Shown here piece by piece: positions 17,219 through 24,545 of a stretch of DNA of 64,000 nucleotides (position 1 is its first letter; each line of letters starts with the position of its first letter). This DNA is from Streptomyces nodosus (GTDB lineage: Bacteria; Actinomycetota; Actinomycetes; Streptomycetales; Streptomycetaceae). Below the pieces are notes generated by a model. It searched no databases, had not been told where the DNA came from, and was given only the letters and a program-made list of their open reading frames with translations. The stretch is taken from NCBI RefSeq assembly GCF_008704995.1, contig NZ_CP023747.1, forward strand, positions 3,994,501-4,058,500, read 5' to 3'. The position numbers were made by a program, and so were the translations under genes.

Positions 17219-17800
17219 CTACCGGTGACGCCAGACCTCCGCAGGGGCGATGTCCCACGAACTGCCCGCGATGTCCCTCGTGTCGAAGAACAAGGCCCAG
17301 GTCATGACGGCATCGCCGGCGCGCTGCGCGCCCAGTTCGATCTCGAAGCCGACGACGACCATGTTTCCTCCAGGGCTGAACGTGATCCCCGTGTCGTGTG
17401 CGGTGGCGTACGCCTCCATCTCTTGGGAGACCTCCGACGGCACGCGGCCGATCAGACGGATCCCCTCATGGGTGACCTGCGGCCCGAGCAGCCCGTCGAC
17501 GAGCACGCACGTCAGGCCGACACCCTCGACGAAGTAGCACTTCACCGCCGGCCGGCTCCGGTGCGGTCCGCGCTTGCGGAACTCGACGCGCCATTGCGAT
17601 CGGCTCGTCGAGTGCCAGTCCCCCATGTCGTGCAGTTCGGGGACGAAGCCGTGCTCCGCCATGGCGGCGACGGCGTCGCCGCGTTCCGTTCCGAAGCTCA
17701 GCGGCCCGATGGCCTGGCGAGGGGCGTAGCCCCACTGAGCCCGCTCCGAATCCGCGAGTACCGTCCAGTCGTCCGTGTTCACGACCTGATGATCGTCCAC
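17219..17800 (-). CDS. Hypothetical soluble protein
   Basis: This encodes 193 residues from GTG 17800; no ribosome site is visible, and GTG 17782 could also serve. It has no signal peptide or membrane helix. The sequence is of mixed alpha/beta type with motifs such as GYAPRQAIGPLSFG and WALFFDTRDIAGSSW that I cannot assign to a family. Its slightly lower GC and its setting between a decayed toxin and a possible transposase scar suggest accessory DNA. Confidence 0.6.
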   Translation of the reverse strand: MDDHQVVNTDDWTVLADSERAQWGYAPRQAIGPLSFGTERGDAVAAMAEHGFVPELHDMGDWHSTSRSQWRVEFRKRGPHRSRPAVKCYFVEGVGLTCVLVDGLLGPQVTHEGIRLIGRVPSEVSQEMEAYATAHDTGITFSPGGNMVVVGFEIELGAQRAGDAVMTWALFFDTRDIAGSSWDIAPAEVWRHR

Positions 17801-17939
17801 GCGGTTGCATTCAGCGCAATCCAGCCGAAGCGATCCGAGGCAACCGGCCGAGCACCTTCGTCGACGCTGCGGCCATCTGTCGCGCGACGGCTCACCTTGC
17901 TCCCGACATACCGGCCCTCGATCCCTTCCGGCCGTACGC

Positions 17940-18211
17940 CCCGCCGATGCCGGTGAAGCCGTCCGGGCCCATGGCCACGGCCGCCCCGGTCACCGACTCA
18001 TCGGAAGCTCCGCCAGCACTTCGAGACCTACGCCGAACCGGGGCCGGGCAGGTCGAGACGAGGTCTCCAGTCACGGGTGCGCCGGGCAGTGCTGCTGGTG
18101 GCAGGCGACAAGGCCGGAAACTGGCAGCGTTGGTACGACGCCAACATCCCGATCGCCGAGGAGCGCTACCGGGCGCATGTGACCGATCTTGAGACCAGGG
18201 AGTACGAATGA
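17940..18211 (+). pseudogene. Decayed HigB-like (phage Gp49/RelE-type) toxin
   Basis: The final frame reads RRAVLLVAGDKAGNWQRWYD and continues to a TGA that overlaps the antitoxin ATG (ATGA). The LLVAGDK-x(2)-NW-x(2)-WY signature is the C-terminus of HigB toxins of the PF05973 type. Upstream pieces of the same fold lie in another frame: GRPGHRLIGSS, resembling the GRPLVD-x(3)-GS segment, and then a remnant of the KELRPG region. At least two frameshifts separate these pieces and no start codon or N-terminal region is found. The toxin cannot be made. Confidence 0.65.
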
Positions 18212-18546
18212 GCACCGTCGGCTGGGAGGAGACCAAGCGCAGGGCGCGCGAGCGGCGCGAGGCCGCTGGGCTGCCGGTGCGTTCGGCTCAGGAGAAGCAG
18301 GCTGCCATGGACCGGTTGACCGCGGAGGTGCGCGCTCACAAGCTTGCAGAGGTCCGACGTGAACAGGCGCTGACCCAGCGCCAGGTCGCCGCATCCATGG
18401 GGGTCTCGGCACCTCGCGTCTCCGCGATCGAGCACGGCGAGCTGGACCGGGCCGAAGTCGCGACACTCCGAGCCTATGTGGAAGCGCTGGGTGGCCGACT
18501 GCGTGTAGTCGCGGACTTCGGAGACGCGGAGTACACCGTGGCCTGA
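18208..18546 (+). CDS. XRE-family HTH antitoxin (HigA-like)
   Basis: This encodes 112 residues. The helix-turn-helix (about 48-100) is clear in LTQRQVAASMGVSAPRVSAI, followed by the helix ending LRAYVEALGGRLRVVADFG, a typical HigA/XRE end. Its ATG overlaps the stop of the decayed toxin, the usual toxin-first order of HigBA modules. The frame is intact, so the antitoxin may still repress its promoter or neutralise other HigB toxins in the cell. No other toxin lies beside it. Confidence 0.85.
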   Translation: MSTVGWEETKRRARERREAAGLPVRSAQEKQAAMDRLTAEVRAHKLAEVRREQALTQRQVAASMGVSAPRVSAIEHGELDRAEVATLRAYVEALGGRLRVVADFGDAEYTVA

Positions 18547-18647
18547 GCCGACTGCCGCTCCTGCCGCCCGGCACGGACGGCCCTTCGGTGGGCTCCAGAA
18601 GCCGTGGAAGCATCCGGGCGAGTATGGAAAGCCCTCGGCAACGAACA

Positions 18648-18672
18648 AGGCCCAGGTCGCTGACCTGGGCCT
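18648..18672 (-). terminator. Terminator of tRNA-Gly
   Basis: AGGCCCAGGTC-GCT-GACCTGGGCCT is a perfect 11-bp stem with a 3-nt loop, 6 nt beyond the tRNA CCA end. Confidence 0.85.
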
Positions 18673-18678
18673 CGATCA

Positions 18679-18752
18679 TGGAGCGGGTGACGAGAATCGA
18701 ACTCGCGCTCTCAGCTTGGGAAGCTGATGTTCTACCATTAAACTACACCCGC
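18679..18752 (-). tRNA. tRNA-Gly, anticodon CCC
   Basis: The minus strand folds as a 74-nt tRNA with encoded CCA. The acceptor stem is GCGGGTG / CACCCGC with discriminator T. The D-loop contains TTTAATGG. The anticodon stem TCAGC/GCTGA closes a 7-nt loop TTCCCAA, so the anticodon is CCC. The T-loop is GTTCGATTC. It reads GGG codons. A copy of its 3' end lies 15.3 kb away in the same direction. Confidence 0.95.
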
Positions 18753-19023
18753 GTAAGACACCGTTCGCCCGGTGTCGGAATGCTCGCTCACTGTACCTCA
18801 TCTCGGACCTCAGGCGCTGAAGCCCTGGGGTCCGCGATCGTTCGGAGGGGGCGATGCGGCTGCGGCGGGGCGGAGTTGGGGCGTACGGTGGGGGTGCCCT
18901 AGAGGGGACCGGGGTGGTCGGAGTGCCGCCTGGAGGGCCTTCCCTTTGATCCCGTAATGTGGCTTTCGTCGTCCGACACGCCAGTGAGACGAAGGCTCTT
19001 GGGGAAGGGACTCAGAGGACTTG

Positions 19024-19182
19024 ATGGAGCGCACCGTCGTCCGTTGTGCCGAGGGGCACGTGTTCAGCACCGCTTCGTTCCCGATGCAGCAGGCCGAGCG
19101 GCTCGGCCCTGGCCGGCTCGTCCGGTGTCCGCGCTGCGCCCGGCTGCGCAGTGCGGTGCCGGTGGCCATGGAGAAGCAGTAG
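19024..19182 (+). CDS. Small zinc-ribbon-like protein, 52 aa
   Basis: The ATG at 19024 follows an AGAGG ribosome site and the frame runs to TAG at 19182. The product has Cys8-X3-His12 and Cys35-X2-Cys38 (in VRCPRCARLR), a possible zinc-binding knuckle. Similar tiny Cys-rich proteins next to dcd are, as I recall, conserved in streptomycetes, but no function is known. Confidence 0.7.
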   Translation: MERTVVRCAEGHVFSTASFPMQQAERLGPGRLVRCPRCARLRSAVPVAMEKQ

Positions 19183-19200
19183 CGGTCCAGCGGTAGAAGG

Positions 19201-19238
19201 GCGCGCGGAGTGGCCGCGATTGTGGGCGCTCCGCGCGC
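19201..19238. repeat. 10-bp inverted repeat overlapping the dcd promoter
   Basis: GCGCGCGGAG (19201-19210) and CTCCGCGCGC (19229-19238) are perfect inverted repeats with an 18-nt spacer. It can end the upstream small gene or serve as an operator, since it overlaps the -35 region of dcd. Confidence 0.5.
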
Positions 19239-19250
19239 CTTGCGTATTCT
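19220..19250 (+). promoter_or_regulatory. Leaderless promoter of dcd
   Basis: TTGTGG (19220-19225) and TATTCT (19245-19250) are 19 bp apart, and the GTG start follows 6 nt later without a Shine-Dalgarno sequence. Confidence 0.6.
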
Positions 19251-19256
19251 CGGGAT

Positions 19257-19832
19257 GTGCTTCTCTCAGACAAGGACATCCGGACCGAGATCGACAAGGG
19301 CCGGGTCGTGATCGACCCGTTCGATCCGACCATGGTGCAGCCCTCGAGCATCGATGTGCGGCTCGACCGCTACTTCCGGGTGTTCGAGAACCACAAGTAC
19401 CCGCACATCGACCCCTCCGTGGAGCAGGTCGACCTCACGCGGCTCGTCGAGCCCGAGGGGGACGAGCCGTTCATCCTGCATCCCGGGGAGTTCGTGCTGG
19501 CCTCGACGTACGAGGTCATCACCCTGCCCGACGATCTCGCCTCGAGGCTGGAGGGCAAGAGTTCCCTGGGGCGTCTCGGGCTCGTCACCCACTCCACCGC
19601 CGGGTTCATCGACCCCGGCTTCTCGGGGCATGTGACGCTCGAGCTGTCGAATCTCGCCACCCTTCCGATCAAGCTCTGGCCGGGGATGAAGATCGGGCAG
19701 CTGTGCTTGTTCCGGCTGACCTCGCCGTCCGAGTTCCCGTACGGCAGTGAGCGCTACGGCTCGCGCTATCAGGGCCAGCGCGGTCCCACCGCCTCCCGCT
19801 CCTTCGTCAACTTCCACCGGACCCAGGTGTGA
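19257..19832 (+). CDS. dcd: dCTP deaminase
   Basis: This encodes 191 residues from GTG 19257. It has the trimeric dUTPase-fold signatures: PSSIDVRLDRYFRVF, GKSSLGRLGL (100-109) for phosphate binding, and HSTAGFIDPGFSG followed by VTLEL with catalytic Glu129. It deaminates dCTP to dUTP in thymidylate supply; actinobacterial members may also hydrolyse dUTP to dUMP. The final GTG-TGA overlaps the start of the next gene, so the two are translationally coupled. Confidence 0.96.
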   Translation: MLLSDKDIRTEIDKGRVVIDPFDPTMVQPSSIDVRLDRYFRVFENHKYPHIDPSVEQVDLTRLVEPEGDEPFILHPGEFVLASTYEVITLPDDLASRLEGKSSLGRLGLVTHSTAGFIDPGFSGHVTLELSNLATLPIKLWPGMKIGQLCLFRLTSPSEFPYGSERYGSRYQGQRGPTASRSFVNFHRTQV

Positions 19833-20347
19833 GCGGGGTGAGTGACACCAGGGAGAACCTGACCTACGAGATGTTCGGGCACGCCGTCCGCGAGCTCGCC
19901 CAGACCATCGCCGACGACGGCTACCAGCCCGATGTCGTGCTCAGCATCGCGCGCGGCGGAGTCTTTGTGGCCGGTGGGCTCGCATACGCCCTGGACTGCA
20001 AGAACATCCACCTGGTCAACGTCGAGTTCTACACGGGCGTCGGCACCACCCTCGACATGCCGGTCATGCTCGCCCCGGTGCCCAATGTGATCGACTTCAC
20101 CGACAAGAAGGTGCTGATCGCCGACGACGTGGCGGACACCGGCAGGACGCTCAAGCTGGTGCACGACTTCTGTCTGGAAGCCGTGGCCGAGGTCCGCTCC
20201 GCCGTGATCTACGAGAAGCCGCACTCCCTCGTGAAGTGCGAGTACGTGTGGAAGCGCACGGATAAGTGGATCAACTTCCCGTGGAGCGTGCTGCCCCCGG
20301 TGCGGAGGGGCGGGGAGCCCGTCTCTCCGTCGCGCGAGGCGCTCTGA
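19829..20347 (+). CDS. Phosphoribosyltransferase-family protein
   Basis: This encodes 172 residues. GTG 19829 overlaps the dcd stop (GTGA). The PRPP-binding loop is VLIADDVADTGRTL (about 94-107), and VVLSIARGGVFVAGGLA forms the pyrophosphate loop. Overall it resembles xanthine/hypoxanthine-type transferases (Gpt or archaeal Hpt-like) with the aromatic C-terminal WINFPWS. Coupling to dcd points to nucleotide salvage, but the base used is not certain. Confidence 0.85.
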   Translation: MSGVSDTRENLTYEMFGHAVRELAQTIADDGYQPDVVLSIARGGVFVAGGLAYALDCKNIHLVNVEFYTGVGTTLDMPVMLAPVPNVIDFTDKKVLIADDVADTGRTLKLVHDFCLEAVAEVRSAVIYEKPHSLVKCEYVWKRTDKWINFPWSVLPPVRRGGEPVSPSREAL

Positions 20348-20427
20348 CCCGTATCCCGAGCAGGTCCGTCGGAAGGGTGTCCACCGGACCGGAGCGGCCC
20401 TGGTGTGCCGCGGCGGCGTGTGTGACG

Positions 20428-20733
20428 ATGACCGGCGTGTACGGGGTTCTGGTGGGGGCGGCCGCGATGGTCATAGCAACAGTGATCGCGGTGGGGATCG
20501 TGAGCGTCGTGACGGGCTGGGTGCCGCGGTGGGAGCGGCGCAAGGTCCGGCGGCCGCGGCTGTGGGGTTACGGCGCGCTGGTGAGCGCCGTCGGCATGTC
20601 CGTCTTCGTCTTCCTCGGCCCCTTCGACGACGCCCTGTCCTCCCGGACGGTCCTGGCGGTCGCGGGCCTTGCGGTGTGGGTCCTCGGAGCGGCCGTGCAG
20701 ATGACGGCGCGGCGCCCCGGCCGTACCGCGTGA
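20428..20733 (+). CDS. Small three-helix membrane protein
   Basis: This encodes 101 residues from ATG 20428. Hydrophobic segments lie at about 5-29, 46-64 and 72-92, with a basic loop (WERRKVRRPRLWGYG) between the first two, which is likely cytosolic. No family is recognised. It follows the phosphoribosyltransferase by 80 bp and ends at a hairpin. Confidence 0.6.
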   Translation: MTGVYGVLVGAAAMVIATVIAVGIVSVVTGWVPRWERRKVRRPRLWGYGALVSAVGMSVFVFLGPFDDALSSRTVLAVAGLAVWVLGAAVQMTARRPGRTA

Positions 20734-20764
20734 GCACGGGGGACGGCGGTACGGGCACGGGAAA

Positions 20765-20792
20765 GGCCCCCGCGGACGTGCCGCCGGGGGCC
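20765..20792. terminator. Hairpin between convergent genes
   Basis: GGCCCCC (20765-20771) pairs with GGGGGCC (20786-20792) across a 14-nt loop, between the small membrane protein and the Yip1 gene. There is no T-tract, as is usual in Streptomyces. Confidence 0.5.
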
Positions 20793-20866
20793 CTGGGGCG
20801 GCACGCGGGACGTGGCGGGTCCCGCGTGCTCAGCTACTACGTGTGCGTGGAGTGCCGGGGGAGCGC

Positions 20867-21757
20867 TCAGAACGTGCCCAGTTTGATGATCGACAGGATC
20901 GCGATCAGCTGGATCGCCGAGGCGCCCAGCGCACGGGGCCACGGCAGGTCGTGGGACTTGGACACCATCAGGGTCAGCAGCGCGCCTGCGGCCACCCAGG
21001 TCGCCCAGCCCAGGAGCTGGACGAAGGAGGCGTCGCCGCCGAAGAACATCGCCACCACCAGGCGCGGTGCGTCCGTGATGGACATGATCAGCATGGAGAG
21101 GCCGACCGTGGGCTGCCAGGCGCCGTCTCCGCCCAGCTGACGGGCCAGGGTGTGCGTGACCACGCCCAGGACGAAGGTGCTGATCACCATGGCCACGGCC
21201 GTGATCAGGACGATCGGGATGGCGTTCGACAAGGTGGCGTTGATCGCGTCCTGGCGTGCGCCGTCGAAGCCGAAGACCGCGAGCAGGCCGTACAGGAAGG
21301 TCACGATCAGGGCCGGGGCCCACATCGTGTAGTCGCGCATCCTGAGGAAGGTCTGGTGGGGGGACAGCACGATTCCCCGCAGCAGGTCGTTCCAGTGCAG
21401 GGGCGGGCCTATCGGCGGTGCCGGGGCCTGGCCGGCGCGGTAGGTCCCGCCCGCGTTGTAGGGGTCCTCCCCGATGGAGAACGCCTGGGTCTGGCCCGGG
21501 TGGTCCGCCGCGTACGGATCCGCCGTCCCGGGCCGTCCCGGGCCGTCGTCGAAGTACTCCGGCTCTCCCTGGCCCTGCGGCGCCTGCCATTGCGGCCGGC
21601 CGCCGTAGGGCGCCGCGCCGCCGTACTGCTGCTGCGGCGGCGCGGAGGGGTAGCCGTACGCCGGGCCCTGGGGCGCCTGCTGTCCGTACGGGGAGTGCTG
21701 CGGTCGCGCTTGCGGGGCGCGGTTGTCACGACCGCGTCCGATCCTGAATCCAGCCAC
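20867..21757 (-). CDS. Yip1-domain membrane protein with Pro/Gln/Tyr-rich N-terminus
   Basis: This encodes 296 residues from GTG 21757; TACGTT ends 7 nt upstream, so the mRNA is probably leaderless. The first 115 residues are low-complexity (Gln, Pro, Gly, Tyr), seen in many actinobacterial membrane proteins. The Yip1 domain (about 122-295) begins LLRGIVLSPHQTFLRMRD and has five membrane helices. Yip1 proteins shape membranes in eukaryotes; bacterial roles are unknown. It is a single gene. Confidence 0.82.
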   Translation of the reverse strand: MAGFRIGRGRDNRAPQARPQHSPYGQQAPQGPAYGYPSAPPQQQYGGAAPYGGRPQWQAPQGQGEPEYFDDGPGRPGTADPYAADHPGQTQAFSIGEDPYNAGGTYRAGQAPAPPIGPPLHWNDLLRGIVLSPHQTFLRMRDYTMWAPALIVTFLYGLLAVFGFDGARQDAINATLSNAIPIVLITAVAMVISTFVLGVVTHTLARQLGGDGAWQPTVGLSMLIMSITDAPRLVVAMFFGGDASFVQLLGWATWVAAGALLTLMVSKSHDLPWPRALGASAIQLIAILSIIKLGTF

Positions 21758-21985
21758 GCCCTCGAACGTACCTGGTCCCGGTCGGTGAGGGGCGGGCTCG
21801 GGCGGACCGCCCCGGCTTTGCTGCCGAGCTGTGACATCCCCTAGGGGGAGTAACGCGGGGATGTGTCGGGGTCGTTCGGGAGGGATGCCGAGGGAACCTT
21901 GGGGGCCCGGGGGACCCGGGGACCTCGGGGGACGTCAGGAGGAGAGGGGGATCGGGGAGCGGGGAGCGGGCACGGGGCCCGGTGC

Positions 21986-22008
21986 GGTCCCGCGCGGTGC
22001 GCGGGACC
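21986..22008 (-). terminator. Terminator after the polyprenyl-phosphate transferase gene
   Basis: GGTCCCGCGC-GGT-GCGCGGGACC is a perfect 10-bp stem with a 3-nt loop, 38 bp past the stop of the gene on the minus strand. The rest of 21758-22045 is G-rich and shows nothing else. Confidence 0.7.
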
Positions 22009-22045
22009 TTCGACCGGTCGACGGAGGGCCGGGCCACGGGCGGTC

Positions 22046-23251
22046 CTACTGCGGTGCGGCCGGGGTACCCGCGGTCGGGGACAGCGGGCCGGCCTTGCGG
22101 CCCGCCCGGGAATGCGGCATCGCCATGGGCCGGAGCGATCTGCCGCGGCGCCCTCCGGTGGGCCGCAGCGGAAGGGCGCTGCGGGCGATGTCGGCCGCAG
22201 CCATCCTCCCGGGCGCCGCGGCACCCGCGGCGGCGGTGACGGGGGAGGAGGGGATCTCGAGGAGCAGCAGTACCGTGCCGGCCCCCACCACGCAGGCGGC
22301 GACGAGTGCGACACCGGGAGCGAGCAGGCCGTAGGTCACCAGCACGGCCGACAGACAGCAGGCGACGGTGAACACGCTGAGGCTGCGCACGACCTGGCGG
22401 ACCGACAGGCCGAGCCGCCGCAACCGGTGGGCGATGTGGTCCGTGCCGCCCTGCATCAGGGGCCTCGACTCCCGGTAGCGGGACAGCATCACCAGGGTGG
22501 TGTCCAGGGTCGGGACCAGGGTGGCGAGCACCAGGCTGGCGGGCCCGGCGAGGCCGCCGACGTCGTCGTGGAGCACCATCATCGAGGAGGCCAGGGTGAA
22601 GCCGAGGAAGAGGGAGCCGGCGTCGCCGAGGAAGATCCGCGCCGGATGCCGGTTGTGGAAGAGGAAACCGACACAGGCTCCCGCGAGGGCCGCCATCACC
22701 GGTCCCAGGCCGCCCCGTCCGCCGGCCGGGGCGGTCACACAGGCGAACACCGCGATCACGACGCACAGCGAGGACGCCGCGCCGTCCATGTTGTCCAGCA
22801 GATTGAACGCGTTGGTCACGAAGACGATCCATACGACGGCGAGCACCGCGTCGATCGCGCCGCCGAAGATGTCCGGATGGCCTCCGACCAGGACCACCAG
22901 CGCGGCCGCCGGTGTCTCGATGCACAGCCGGAGCCCCGCGCTGAGCGGGCGCAGATCGTCGACGAGGCCGACGGTGCACATGAGCGCCGCGCCCCCGAGC
23001 AGCACCCCGAGGACCGGGTCGAGGACACCCCCGGCGAGCGCGGTGAGGGTGCCCGCGGTGAGGGTGGCCAGCGCGACGGCGACACCGCCGAGATAGGGCG
23101 TCGGGCGGGTGTGCGCCTTGCGGGCGCTGGGCCGGTCGGTGATCCCGCGGCGCAGGGCGAGGCGTCTCAGCGGTTCCGTCAGCACCAGGGCCAGCAGCAG
23201 GGCGGTGACGCCCGCGGCGGCCGTGGCGACCGCCGCGCCCACGCCGGTCAC
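22046..23251 (-). CDS. Polyprenyl-phosphate sugar-1-phosphate transferase (MraY/WecA family)
   Basis: This encodes 401 residues from GTG 23251, which overlaps the epimerase stop (GTGA). There are about eleven membrane helices. The family motifs are present: Asp pair in GLVDDLRPLS (95-104), NAFNLLDNMDG (147-157) and FLGDAGSLFLGF (207-218). It transfers a sugar-1-phosphate from a UDP-sugar to undecaprenyl or decaprenyl phosphate, the first lipid-linked step. The setting points to exopolysaccharide rather than peptidoglycan; it is WecA/TagO-like. The last 60 residues are a basic cytosolic tail. Confidence 0.92.
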   Translation of the reverse strand: MTGVGAAVATAAAGVTALLLALVLTEPLRRLALRRGITDRPSARKAHTRPTPYLGGVAVALATLTAGTLTALAGGVLDPVLGVLLGGAALMCTVGLVDDLRPLSAGLRLCIETPAAALVVLVGGHPDIFGGAIDAVLAVVWIVFVTNAFNLLDNMDGAASSLCVVIAVFACVTAPAGGRGGLGPVMAALAGACVGFLFHNRHPARIFLGDAGSLFLGFTLASSMMVLHDDVGGLAGPASLVLATLVPTLDTTLVMLSRYRESRPLMQGGTDHIAHRLRRLGLSVRQVVRSLSVFTVACCLSAVLVTYGLLAPGVALVAACVVGAGTVLLLLEIPSSPVTAAAGAAAPGRMAAADIARSALPLRPTGGRRGRSLRPMAMPHSRAGRKAGPLSPTAGTPAAPQ

Positions 23252-24318
23252 CGTCCCGCCAGGGCGGTCTCGGCGGCGGTCCCGCAGGGCGCGGGGAGAC
23301 GCTGCTCCGGGGTGCTCGGCACGCCCGCCGGCAGCGCCTCGTGCCATTCGCTGCGGGCGTCGGCGAGCGCGTCCGCGATGATGTCGTCGAGGGTGTGCCG
23401 GGGCTGCCAGCCCGTGAGCGCACGGAGTTTCGCGGTGTCGGGGACCCGCCGCTCCATGTCCTCGAAGCCCGGCCCGTAGGCCTCGGCGTACGACAGGTGC
23501 TGCACGGGGGAGACGCTTCCGGCCCGGGTGATGATCCGGTCGGCGAGCTCACGGACGCTGATCTCGTCGTCGGCACCGATGTTGAAGGTCTCCCCCTCGG
23601 CCTCCGGGCGCTCCAGCAGGAGCAGCAGCGCAGCCACGGCGTCGGCGACATGCAGGAAGCAGCGCCGCTGGCGGCCCTCCGCATGGATCGTCAGGGGTTC
23701 ACCCCGGACCGCCTGCCGGGCGAAACGCGGGATGACCATGCCGTACGCCGGGCTCTGGCGGGGGCCCACGGTGTTGAAGAACCGGACGACGGTCGACCGC
23801 AGGCCCCGCTCCCGGTGGTAGAGGCAGGCCATGATCTCGTCCACCGCCTTGGCCGTGCTGTACGACCAGCGCGCCACGGACGGGCTTCCCAGGACACGGT
23901 CGGAGGTCTCGCTGAGCGGACCGGATGAATTCTTTCCGTAGATTTCCGAAGTACTGGCGACAAGAATCCGGCGGTCGTGTCGCTGCGCGTACTCGATGAC
24001 GTTTTCGGTGCCTTTTGTGTTCGTGATGAACGACTTCAATGGCTGCTCGACGATGAGCTTGACCCCTACGGCGGCAGCCAGATGGATGACGCTATCGCAT
24101 TCCCCTACCAGTTCGTCGACGAGCGGTGCATCCAGGACCGAGCCGTGCTGGAAACGAAAACGCGGATCCGTCTGTGCCGACGCGAGGTTGTCCTGTCGTC
24201 CGGTGGTGAGGTCGTCGAGGACCACCACGCTGTGTCCCCCGGCGAGCAATGCGTCCACGAGATGGGAGCCGATGAAGCCGGCTCCGCCGGTGACCAGGTA
24301 CTTCGAACTACGATCCAT
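23248..24318 (-). CDS. NAD-dependent nucleotide-sugar epimerase/decarboxylase (extended SDR)
   Basis: This encodes 356 residues from ATG 24318, with CCGGAG 11 nt upstream; GTG 24330 is an alternative. The motifs are VTGGAGFIGSHL, Ser in VASTSEIYG and the catalytic YSTAK. The segment HLAAAVGVKLIVEQPLK and the TSEIYG motif are like UDP-glucuronate decarboxylases and related 4-epimerases. It is coupled to the WecA-like gene downstream. With the UDP-sugar dehydrogenase transcribed divergently, production of a UDP-pentose from a UDP-uronate is possible, but the substrate is inferred. Confidence 0.85.
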   Translation of the reverse strand: MDRSSKYLVTGGAGFIGSHLVDALLAGGHSVVVLDDLTTGRQDNLASAQTDPRFRFQHGSVLDAPLVDELVGECDSVIHLAAAVGVKLIVEQPLKSFITNTKGTENVIEYAQRHDRRILVASTSEIYGKNSSGPLSETSDRVLGSPSVARWSYSTAKAVDEIMACLYHRERGLRSTVVRFFNTVGPRQSPAYGMVIPRFARQAVRGEPLTIHAEGRQRRCFLHVADAVAALLLLLERPEAEGETFNIGADDEISVRELADRIITRAGSVSPVQHLSYAEAYGPGFEDMERRVPDTAKLRALTGWQPRHTLDDIIADALADARSEWHEALPAGVPSTPEQRLPAPCGTAAETALAGR

Positions 24319-24545
24319 GTGCGGCTTCACTCCGGTTCAGGTGGTGGGATCTCGGTTCCGCAGAGCTCGATCGCATTGCCGAGCCAACGTTCACCTATGC
24401 GATGAATACCGGAAATTGAAACCTCGTCAGATCACGATGGACCGTTCGGCGCGTCCACTGGTTACGGAATCAGAGTGATGCCGGTCGGACACAACCCACA
24501 TGTTCCGAACGCGACTGCCCCGCATGCGTCAATGGGGGGCGGCGC

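Noticed and set aside
18810..19169. A 119-codon minus-strand frame next to dcd
   Set aside because: It overlaps the better supported 52-residue zinc-ribbon-like gene, which has a ribosome site, and it has no family features.
21758..22045. Possible gene upstream of Yip1
   Set aside because: The region is G-rich with frames in all directions but no ribosome site or similarity; the 10-bp hairpin explains it as a terminator.
24319..24545. Riboswitch in the AT-richer divergent region of the sugar genes
   Set aside because: I found no conserved riboswitch core or strong stem; a plain divergent promoter region is sufficient.
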